Part shown: piece after piece, positions 47,287 through 57,480 of the stretch
Layout: the number at the start of each line of letters is the position of its first letter
Position numbering within the stretch: the first letter of the stretch is position 1
NCBI RefSeq assembly: GCF_000208745.1
Contig: NC_030858.1
Coordinates: 19,580,659-19,644,658, forward strand
Reading direction: 5' to 3'
DNA: 64,000 nucleotides
Source of the DNA: Theobroma cacao
Lineage: Eukaryota > Streptophyta > Magnoliopsida > Malvales > Malvaceae
Made by a program: the position numbers and the translations under genes
Notes under the pieces: generated by a model
What the model saw: the letters and a program-made list of their open reading frames with translations, nothing else
The model's database searches: none
What the model was told of the DNA's origin: nothing

Positions 47287-49003
47287 TGTTAGTATGAGCC
47301 CTACAAGCCAATCTGTGGTTGTATGGGAATTGCAATTTTTAGATATTCATGGTTGAAATTTTGTTATTCATAATAACATTGAGGTAGTTCTTTATCCATA
47401 AGTTTGTAATTTAATTACTATTTATACTTAAGTAGATAAAGCTCATGGAACTATATATGCCTTGCAAAGAAATTGTATTGGGATACAATTATGAGATCAT
47501 TATGCATCAAAGCATTGTTCTTAAAAGTTCTTGATCATTGTATTATTGAGACGAGGCATTAATAATGCTTGAAGATCGGCGCATGCTATGTTCTTTACAT
47601 GTGAAACAAGTAACCGTTTTTATAGGATGAAGTATAGAGATACTTGGAACTAGCATGTGGGTGCTTGCCATAGGAGAGTGAGTTCACTAAACATCACCCG
47701 CCATGAAAAGTGCATTTGGTACCTCACTCAAGTGTCTATGTAATACTTCTCATGTGTTAATTCTATAACTACTCCTTAAACTTGAGACATCATGTTTTTT
47801 TGCATGTGGAGTACTATGCTTTGATTTCATCCCTATGAATGCCTAACCAAAGATGCCAAAAAAGGATACTTTTGGGTATAGTATGAAGTATATGAAGAAA
47901 AATGAGTGGTCAAGATAAGAATCATTACCTTAAGTGATTCAAAGGGAAATGTCTCATTACTTCTTGGTTATCAAATCTTTGGCCTAAGTGATTAAGAGTT
48001 TCGTAAGTCTCCATAAAGCTAATGATCTAACTATAGAAACAAAAATGGAGGTCAATAAGAGTAAGCACTATACCAAGCTCTTATTATCTTCGGGGATATA
48101 TGATGAGGGAATGAATTATACTGATAAATTGTACATTGAAAGCTTGTCAAAGAATCCTTTATTTCTCTTAACAATTGAATAGCCATGATGCATTGCTAAA
48201 TGTCAATCTTGGTCTATGGAATTGAATTAGTTAAATTAAAATTGAATATGATTCATTTAAATTAATTAATTAATAAAATTATAATTCAATTCCATTACCA
48301 AAATGTTAGAAACCTAGTAGGCCACATATAAAGGTTGAAATTTGGATTAAATTGAGAGTGTGATTATTTCAGTTATACTTAAATCAAATTATATGTTTTA
48401 ACTACTCAAAACCTAATTAAAAGAGTTTAATTAGGCATTTGTTAAATATTATAATTGTTAAAATATTAAAGGACTTATTTTGTAAATTTTAATAAGTCTA
48501 ATAATAAAAAAAACCTATATATATAAATATCACATTATGGCCACTCTTTTATAACATAACAAAAGTATTAGTTTAAAAAAAAACTAATACCTTTTCTCTT
48601 GAGTGCTGCCACTTTTGAGAGAGTTTTTCAGAAAACTTCTCCCTTAATTCTTGGTTGGAAACCAAAGAAGAAAGAGGACAAATCATTGTTTACTTGCTAG
48701 CACAAGCCGGTCGCATAAAGCTCTTTGAGAAGGATCCGTTGTAATTGTGTGTGCAACATTGGAGGCTAAGTGTTTGAGTGGCTGGGATTCTTCCACACAA
48801 GAAAGTGTTCACGTTTTTCAAGACCAAAAGGAATCCACTTGATTACAATATCATTTGGAAAGGTAAAAACATTTTTCTAATTTTCTATGGTGTTTGACTT
48901 TGCATTAAACTACCAAGGCGATCCAAATGTATGAGGCATGGTTTCTATTTTGTTTCAAGTTTTGTTATTCTACTACATTGATGCTTTAATCATGCCGTTT
49001 CTA
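47287..49003 (+). repeat. Probable copia 5' LTR
   Basis: Begins TGTTAGTATGAGCCC at the break in the Athila protease and ends about GCCGTTTCTAGCA, right before GCAGTATTAGAGCC, which is one base from the GTATCAGAGCC of a tRNA-Met primer site. A TATA stretch is at 48516-48530. Bases 48540-48830 have the look of an R/U5 leader. No second LTR copy is in the window, so the borders are inferred. Confidence 0.5.
48516..48530 (+). promoter_or_regulatory. Possible TATA box of the copia LTR
   Basis: TATATATATAAATAT, the only strong TATA stretch of this LTR, about 480 bases before its end. Confidence 0.4.
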
Positions 49004-50868
49004 GCAGCAGTATTAGAGCCTCCCTTGGCTCGTTTTAATGCAAAGGTATGTCTTGTTATTAATACTATATTCAACATAAATATGATGGTTTGGTTATCTA
49101 ATAGTGACTTGAAGTTTACATAATTCTGTTTAAATTTTTTTTTATATTTCTGAATAGCTTTATTTTGTAAAATTTTATATTCTAATTAATGAATGTTAAA
49201 CATTCTTTAATGTCAATAATTTGCAGATTAAAGTGTGCAAAAGATGCACAAAAATCATATATATGGGTTTCAAAGGTAGAATTTGAATCTGTCCAAGTTT
49301 AGTTTTTGCATCATTTCAGCAAGCAAATGAGTCCTAAAAATTCTCAAAATTTTCAGAAATGATGTTAAGTTGATTTCCTTTGAAAATATTTCAAGTGTGG
49401 CTGAAAAACAAGACCACAAAGCGAGCATGAAGCCTTGAAACCGCAACAAACCATAACTGCCAACAGCAGACTTTGAGTCCTGGTTTTGCTTGTTTTCAAC
49501 AAGCAAAAAGCACCCAAAATTGATGGCAAATGATGATGAAAAGGGTTTCATATCTTAGCTGATTGGAAAATTAAGATAAGGGATAATATCCCCAAATCTT
49601 ATGCCACTTTAATGGCCAAGAAATGAGGTTTACAAAACTGCTGCAAGCAGTTCTTGAACGCCACGGTTTTGGCATTTTAAATTGCCTCATCTTGCATCTT
49701 AATTTGATGCAATTTAAAAGTCAATTGATTATTAGATACTTTATGAAAATAGTTCCATAAAATAAAAAAATTTTGATTTTGAAAATTAAGGAATATGATC
49801 CGTTAAATAAAAGAAATCAAAATGGATTTTGAAAGTTTCCAAAAAATAAGGAATTTGATTCATACAAGATATGGAAATTATTTTATTCAATTGACAAATT
49901 AAAATAATTTGACAAATTTGACATATATTCAATTTAGGAATTCGTTTCCTAATTTTATTGAGGTCAAAATTATTTTAAAATTTTCCATCAATCAAGGAAT
50001 TAGATTCCTATATGTTATGGGAGTCTAGGAATAAATAGGCATTTTAAAATAAGAGGAATATCTCCATTATTTTAGCTATAGAATTTGGATTTGATGAAAG
50101 GATAAATGAAGATTTTATTGTCTTAAAAGTACCAAATGAGATTTAGTGATTTACGACACAAAATCTTTAATATCTAATTGGTAAGATTAGATTAAGATTA
50201 GAATATGGATAAAATTATTTATATTCATTAGTAAGGTTTTTTATGTATGGAAACCGTTTCTATATATATATATGAAAATAAATTGAAACCCAGAAATTTG
50301 AAATTAAAATAATTCAGAAGTTGAATTTAACTAATTTCAAATAAATAATATGATTAACAATTTGAACAAGACATAGATTTAGTTTTATGTTCATGTGGAT
50401 GGATGGATGTGGATGAATATGGACTAGGCCCAATATGATTATGGATGTATGGTTAAATTTTGTCATGGTATTTATTTATTAAATAGGGTCTGTGTACCCT
50501 ACCTTTCTCTTGATTTTCTAGAATTGTAAAATTCTTTACTCACCTAACTCCCTTTGGATGTACCATGAGGTTCTTCACTAAAATAGTTATATTTAACTAT
50601 AGAATTAGGATTAGTTTAGAAGTTATTTTTACAATTCGAAGGTGAAGATCCCAAGACACCATGAAAACACAAAGAGAAAGATTACAAGATGTTGTATTAT
50701 ATCCCCTAGGTTTGAGCAAGCTAATTTCCTTTGATGGCTCAAGGAAATTAATATAAATAAAGTCCATAATCATCCAAAGTAGAATGCATGTGATAGGATT
50801 TATTTTATGCCATTTAATAAATGCTATGTGATGTAAAGTAGTATGCATGAGATAGATTTATTTTATGC
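49004..50868. other. Unassigned AT-rich DNA after the copia LTR
   Basis: After the primer-site-like start, no gag or pol reading frame can be found on either strand. AAGGAAT(A/T)TGATTC-like words recur at about 49787, 49850 and 49995. A TATA stretch (TATATATATATATG) lies near 50262 and GGATGGATGGATG near 50398. It may be one or more decayed LTRs or a non-coding leader; a 93-codon minus frame (49270-49551) has no recognisable domain. Confidence 0.35.
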
Positions 50869-52103
50869 AAATAATAAATACTATACATGCAAAGATGAGA
50901 CTTTAATAAAAACAAATAACTAAATCCTTCGGTAAATATTGAGTCACATGCCATGCATGATTAAGTTTCCTTCCACTATATAGCAAAATAACCTGGCTAC
51001 TCTTTTAATTAGAGACTTGTTGAGCACACTCCAGGTCACACTTCTACATGAGTATTTATTGACGATTTTGCACACATAAGTATATGTATAAAAGAAAGTA
51101 ATATAGATAGTAAGTCTAGATTATCATTTCCATAGGGATTCATTTCTAAAGTTTCACTAAGTACTAAAATTGTATAACAAATTTAACTTATTTAAGCAAA
51201 CTAAAAATTTAAAAGCTAATCAAAATCGAAATTAAAATAAACACTAAATTAACCTGCAAAAAATAAATATGTTGAGAAAAGCAGTTGATTAAAGACCTAA
51301 GATTATGGGTTTATTCAACACTTCATCTGATACTAGTTTTTCTTGTTGTTTATCTTTCTTGGGGGTTATTACTAACCTAGAATCCAAAGCTATGGACAAG
51401 TCTTCGTAAAGATGCTTGCACAAATGCCTAACTTAATTAGTTCACTATATGCCTATAGGAATCAATTAAATTAAGTTCATTATGAAAAAAATAAATACAA
51501 TACATGCAAAGGTGAGACTTTAATAAAGACAAATAACTAAATCCCTCAGTAAATATTGAGTCACATGCCATGCATGATTAAATTGCCTTCCACCATATAG
51601 CAAGATAACTTGGCTACTCTTTTATTTGGAGACTTGTTGAGCACACACAATGTCACACTTTTACATAAGTATGTATTGTTGATTTTGCACACGCAAGTAT
51701 ATGTATCAGAAAAGTAATATAGACAATAAGTCTAGATTATCAGTTTCATAGTGATTTATTTCTAAAGTTTCACTAAGTACTAAAATTATATAACAAATTA
51801 ATCTTATTTAAGCAAATCGAAATTTAAAAGCTAATCAAACTCAAAATTAAAATAAACACTAAATTAGCTAGTAGAAATTAAATATGTTGAGAAAAGCAGT
51901 AGATTAAAGAACTAGGATTATGGGCTCATTCAACAGTTCATCCTATACCAACTTTTCTTGTTATTTATCTTTCTTGGGTGATATTACTAACCTAGAATCT
52001 GAGGCTATGGACAAGTCTCCGTCAAGATGCTTGCACAAATACCTAACTTAATTAGTTCACTATATGTCTATAAGAATCAATTAAATTAAGTTCATTAAGC
52101 AAG
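50869..52103 (-). repeat. 617-bp tandem duplication across an Athila LTR edge
   Basis: Unit 1 is about 50869-51486, unit 2 about 51487-52103; CATGCAAAGATGAGACTTTA at 50886 recurs as CATGCAAAGGTGAGACTTTA at 51503. Each unit holds about 190 bases of flanking DNA followed by about 425 bases of LTR end, so the LTR terminus (TGACGATTTTGCAC at 51060; TGATTTTGCAC at 51680) occurs twice. Confidence 0.85.
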
Positions 52104-53360
52104 TGTCCTAATTTGGCTATGTATGGCAATTGGCATATGTCTACCTGAATTGTGAATCAGATCATCTACGTGACATGAACAAATAATATTCAAATCTTAG
52201 TCCAACCTCAAATCCCTCTATTGAGTTTCAATTAGATTCATAAATCAATTAATCATTGATCAAGGAATTAAAGGCACTAAGAAGAGATTTGAATAAGTAA
52301 AACGATACCCATTCATGATAAATAACAGAAAAACAAGTATTCAGACTACATGTTTAAATCCATGACAATCCTAGAAAAGCAAATTAGTTCATGATATCTA
52401 AATAAAACAATATCCAAAGAAATTCAGCCATGAATTCAAAACAAGAAACTAAGTATAACACAAAAAAGAGAAATAAACTAATGTTGAAGCCTGGTTAATC
52501 TTGAATCTCTCTCAATTGCTTTTGAATTCTTGATTGATTCTTAGCTCTAATTCTTCAGAAAAGCTGCTATCATCCTCCTCTCTAAATGCTCTCAAAAAGT
52601 CCCTTAAATATGTGAAAAGTGCCTTCCTTTCCAATTTGTTGTCAAAATTTTATTTTTGGAGATTGGGGTAGCGTCGTGGTCATGACTTCTTGGTGTCACG
52701 ATGCCGGGGAAAACATTAGTGCTGTCTCAATGCTACTTCTTTGAAGCTGCGATGCTCTACTCTCGGACATTTGTATGGTGCACCTCACTAGCTTAGCACC
52801 ATGGCCATGATCCTCTAGTGTTGTAGTGGTAACTCTTTCAGTGTTGCAGCCATGAGTAACTTAGAGCAATGGCCTCTAGTCACCATGCCTCCTTGTGTAG
52901 CACTGTATCTATCCATCATCTTTTAGTGTGATTTTCACCTTGATCTAGTCTAAACTAGGAAAAGTACTAAATATAAAAGTTATATCCTATTCTCTTAGCT
53001 TTCCAATGGATCAAAAATCACATCAATTGGACTTTTGTAACACAAGTTATCTTTGAATTACTATAGCATATATGAATAGAGCCTTTACCATACTTGTGTT
53101 ATTTTGACTCAAATGCACCTTGCTCATCACATTTTTTGCACAAACCCATGAAAGAAATCGACAATAACTCTTTTTAAAAGTAAATCACAGTAAAATAAAG
53201 TAAAATTAAACTAAAATAACTTAATTTACCTATTCAACATGTTATCTAACTTAAACTAGAAAAACACTTAAGAGGCTAAAATCCAACCTAAAAACTCATA
53301 GATCTAGTTATTTAAGCCCCCCAAAATGTGTTAAGATAACTCTATATAATAGAGTTATCA
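51680..53360 (-). repeat. 3' LTR of a minus-strand Athila element (about 1.68 kb)
   Basis: Its start on the minus strand is TGATAACTCTATTATATAG at 53360, directly after the polypurine tract at 53361-53376, and its end is at about 51680. It is collinear in reverse with the LTR parts at 39000-40440 (for example ATGAACCTTATTTAATTAAT-like and GTTTGTGCAAGCATCT-like words). The first 25 bases form a perfect 11-bp hairpin. Confidence 0.8.
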
Positions 53361-53376
53361 CACCCCCAAACTTAAG
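53361..53376 (-). other. Athila polypurine tract (minus strand)
   Basis: Minus strand CTTAAGTTTGGGGGTG abuts the LTR start. A second copy, AAGTTTGGGGGTGTGAAATT, lies near 53940-53960, as in copy A. Confidence 0.8.
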
Positions 53377-54641
53377 ATTTTGCTAGTCCTTAGGCTAAAC
53401 ATAAAACAACATGCAATAACTTAAACAATGAAAACATTTAACTAGAATTCAATTAGACCATTTTATTAATCACTTTTAATATCCTCAAAAGTTAATCCAT
53501 ATTTATAACTCTAAGCCACATACAAATATTATTCAAGTTCATATTTCAATTCAAATGCAAGCTTATTATTAAGTGAATTTTCATGTGTCTGCGCAATCTT
53601 TTCACCTAGAACACTGTATAATCTGGATAAGTTTATCTTTGTGCAAAATTTAAATTAGTAATTAAATCCCATAAGTTTGTTTTTTATCTCTCTCTCCACT
53701 AATGTAGACTAACACTAAATCATGGATCAATAGGACTTTAATTAGCTTGTAATGTATGGCTATGGTTAAGGTTGGATATGGGATAATGTATAGCTCAAAT
53801 CACCCTAAGCACATAGTCAATCTAGGACCTATTAAGAGCTTTATTTTCCTTAACCTATTATACCTCTTTTCATCAAGACTTTTCTTTTATTCATCACTTT
53901 ATTCTTTTTCTTCTTCTTTCTTTCCCTTTTTCTTTTCCTCAATTTCACACCCCCAAACTTATTTCTTTTATTGGGTAGTGAGATGAATACAATTATATTT
54001 TGAACTTTTCTTCATTTTCCATTTTTACTGCCTTTTTAACTATTTAGCTCATAACATTCCTAAATTGACTTATTAGGAATGAGGGATGCAAGAATTGTTG
54101 GGAATATCTATGTAAGGGTCTAAGCTAAAAATTAAGTGTTTAAACAAAGAAAAGGTGTCATTAGGCTCAAAGTGGGAAACTAAGGATAAATTATGTAAAG
54201 GAAGGCTAAAAAGGCTCAATCGGTCCAAAAATGACCTAAATCATCTAGAACTTAATACATAATTCAAAATTTTCATGTTTATATAAAACCTTCTCTAAAT
54301 TCGTACAATGAATCTATGCAAAAAACATAGTGCTCAAAATGTAGAAATTCATCCTAACAATAAAGCTCAACATAAGAATTTACATAACACTCAAACAGTA
54401 TTCACATGTTTCAAAGAATCAAGATATGAAGATAACTAAGTTCTCATCATTGGATAGGTAAATTAAACGAAATTGGTTCAATTAAATCTAGCTTAAATGC
54501 AAATGCAAATGCATCAATTTAAATTAAAATTTATTAACTTGACCACTAAACTTAAAATTCCCCGTAAGCTTAAAAATAACAATATCCCTAATGTTAAGAA
54601 AACTAGGGTAAAAGAATACTCCCATGACTGTCAGTTCATTT
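53377..54641 (-). other. 3' non-coding region of the minus-strand Athila element
   Basis: About 1.26 kb of AT-rich sequence with no conserved frame between the env-like gene and the polypurine tract. It is alignable in places with 31480-32800 of copy A (for example TTTGGACCGATTGAGCC-like text here and GGACCGTTTGAGCC there). Confidence 0.55.
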
Positions 54642-55694
54642 CTAGATATCCTTGTCCTCATTTTCATCATGCAAGTCCTCCATTGTGGGATCATCCAGTA
54701 AAGTAGGAATGGAGCTCATATCCGTACCAACATGTTCATCATAAGCACACATCATTTGCTCCATGGACTGCATCAATGTCGCCTGATGATCCATTCAAAG
54801 TTCCAAGCTTTCCATCCTCTAAGAATGGAAAGATGTTGAGGTGGCCTTTGAGGTGGTGGACGACGAGGAACCGAAGAAAAACTATCTCCAGCAATTGACA
54901 ATTCTTGAGCATAAAATCGATTCATAATTTTGGCATCTAACAAAGCTTTGGGTTGTAAGATTTCTTCATTCTTAGCCTAATTAACACCTACTTTCTTGCA
55001 TAAGGCTGTGATCAACTATGGATACCATAGTCCATTACGATGAGAGCATGTAGCTTGAACAATACTGTTGAATATTACTTGGCCCACATTGATTGACATC
55101 CTAAAAATAATTACATATAACAAAAAAGCTCTATCCCTTGTCATGTCACTAATATGTTTCACAAGAAGCAGCCTCGCAGCCAAAAAGTGATACCAAAGCT
55201 TATGAATTGTCTTCATGGCATTAGCCTTAAAAGAGATAGGTATGCCTTTAGTCATTTTCCATTCTACCCCCTCATCACAATGTACGCCAAGAACACCATC
55301 CAAATCAATGTTGCTAGTCAAGAATTAGCCATAGTCATCATTGTTAATATCAGGTTAGTTATAAAATTGATTGATGGTTGCACTATCAAAACGAACTTGA
55401 CATCCTCACACAAAAACTTAGCCATATACGTGTTCAGTAGTGTCAGTGTATAATTTTCGAACAACTAGTGCGGAAACGACCTTAGGTTGTTCACAAAATT
55501 ACTCCTATTAATGCAGTGATGACCTTATGAATAGAACTATATAACTCAAGATGGAGACCAATGCCACTTTTCAAAATAGGGACTTTATGCATCAGGGATT
55601 GAGTGTGTCTTTCAATTGCATCAGTAGACATAAATTTGCTGCAATCAAATCAAGTCCCACTACCACTCCCGCGAGTTCTTTTCTTGGGTGCCAT
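54642..55694 (-). pseudogene. Athila env-like ORF
   Basis: Starts at ATG 55694-55692 (MAPKKRTRGSGSGTWFDCSK), the Lys/Arg-rich start typical of the Athila third ORF. It is followed by FMSTDAIERHTQSLMHKVPI, then a broken part, then an open stretch 55321-55016: GVHCDEGVEWKMTKGIPISF, HKLWYHFLAARLLLV, DRAFLLYVIIFRMSINVGQV and IFNSIVQATCSH, and after a stop LITALCKKVGV. The C-terminus contains PRRPPPQRPPQHLS and an acidic end, MEDLHDENEDKDI, with stop at 54642-54644. I see no convincing signal peptide or membrane anchor. The central part resembles the third ORF of the copia element at 1382-2656. Function unknown; stops and frameshifts make this copy dead. Confidence 0.7.
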
Positions 55695-56593
55695 CCCTCT
55701 CACATAAATAGATAGGAATTCTTCAAATTCTATGCCAATTCAAATGTTGATGGTCATCATTCATCCTTATCAAAGAACTACATGTTGGAGTAGGATCTTA
55801 GTGAATTAATGTGATTGTGTAAAGCATGGATTTCAAAAATTTATTTTATAAAGGAAGCAAACAATTCAATTACACAAGCAGAAACACACATTATTATTAT
55901 TGCAAGTAACATTATCACACCAATAAAAATAAAAATCTATTAAGTAAGAAAAACCATACCTTTTATTTTGAGATTCTTATTTTCGGATTCCACCACACCA
56001 ATGAATGATTTCTCGACCAAACAAGTTTACCACTTATTCTTCAAGAATACTTTCAACTTGAACCTTAAGTGGACAAGGTGTGGAATGCAAGACTACAAGA
56101 TGGCAATCGATTTTTTTTTTCTTTGGAAAAGCTTGGAGAAGGAGAAGAGAAGTGACGGTTGAAACTTTTTTTTTAAGTAAAAGTATGTTCTCTTATTTTC
56201 TTCCAATCTCTTCTCTTTTTATTAAAACTCTTGCTTGAAAGGTTTAATCAAAATGAAACACCTTTGAATCAATCTTGTCCATTTATTTAAAGTTAAAGAA
56301 GCATCAAACATGCTCCATAATTATCAAAATAAAAATTAAAGAATAAATACTTTAATTATTTAATTATCATTTGGAGTTCTTGATAAAATAAAACTCCTTA
56401 TTGAATAATAACTCTTATTTTATTATTATCCATCTTTATTTAAAAAGAATTAATAATAAATAAAAGAGTAATAGTCAAACGTGGAGTCTCCTTTTATCAA
56501 CATGGATGTCTAGATTCATTTTGCAAGAATTCTCCTAAAGTTCTCTTAATTTAAGACAACTCTTATCCATAATTAAGACAAAAAATATTTGAT

Positions 56594-56738
56594 CTTGTCT
56601 AAATTTGAGACAAATATGTATTCTTGTCTACATTAAGACAAAAAATATTTTTCTTGTCTTAAATTAAGACAAACATATTTTCTTGTCTAAATTAAGACCA
56701 AACATGTTTTCTTGTCTAAATTAAGACAAGCATGTTAA
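56594..56738 (-). repeat. Five 29-30-bp palindromic tandem repeats
   Basis: CTTGTCT begins at 56594, 56623, 56653, 56682 and 56711 (periods 29, 30, 29, 29). Each unit has the inverted pair CTTGTCTAAATTAAGACAAG or close variants, followed by CATGTTTT/AATATTTTT. A looser run of TTAAGACA words extends upstream to 56551. It is inside the copia LTR. Confidence 0.9.
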
Positions 56739-56945
56739 AGCTGCCAATTTTTGTACACAATTTAATTAATCAAATTAAAGCATGCATTCCAACTTAAACA
56801 AGTTGAATTCTACGAAGCTAAGTGGGGAATCTATTTGGAAATAGATATTCCAAGCTCCAATAAACTTAGAATTTTTCTTAATCTCATTAAAAATAATTCA
56901 AGCTTATTAACTATAATTACAAGAAACAATTCCATCTCGATGAGT

Positions 56946-57480
56946 TATGCAGCTAGAACCCGATCATTATTAGTGCACTTGTATGGAATGTAAGGGGTAT
57001 TGCTAGTGCAGTAATCCAAAGAAGGATCAAGAAATTACAATTATTGCATAAAATAAAAATTTTAGTGATTTTGGACCCAATGGTGGATGCTTCTAAAGCT
57101 GAATTTATCATAAGAAAATTGGGTTTTGAAAAAGTCTTCAAGAACTGCTCCCAGAAGATATGGCTGTTTCATTCTTTTGATTTGAATTATGAAGTGTTGC
57201 TGGATCACATTCAATGTCTGTATGTTAAGATCAACATGCTGTGGCTGCAAGTCCCTTTGTTGGCATCCTTCATCTATGCAAAATGCACCAAGTCAAAGAG
57301 ATTAATACTTTGGGATTGCTTGAGGAACTTAGCAATTAATATTCATACACCGTGGATAGTTGGGGGCGATTTTAATGCCATTATACACAGTGGAGAACGG
57401 TTGAACAGAGCTGTGCCACATGTAGGTTCTATGGAAGATTTTGCTACTACTTTACTAGATTGTGGGTTAATGGATGGTGA
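56946..57480 (+). pseudogene. LINE 2 APE-type endonuclease
   Basis: Reads IISALVWNVRGIAS (start of L1-type endonuclease with conserved Asn), then HKIKILVILDPMVDASKAEF, IRKLGFEKVFKNCSQKIWLF, FIYAKCTKSKRLILWDCLRN and WIVGGDFNAIIHSGERLN with the catalytic Asp and Asn of GDFN. A one-base deletion near 57477 (relative to LINE 1 at 34926) ends the frame; the rest of the domain, with an intact RDGSDHCPLLI near 57600, is in the next frame. It nicks the target DNA to start reverse transcription at the insertion site. Confidence 0.85.

Noticed and set aside
49270..49551. 93-codon minus-strand frame
   Set aside because: No recognisable motif, no neighbour supporting it, AT-rich chance frame.
55154..55453. 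99-codon plus-strand frame
   Set aside because: It is opposite the Athila env-like sequence, whose minus-strand translation is the one with family motifs.
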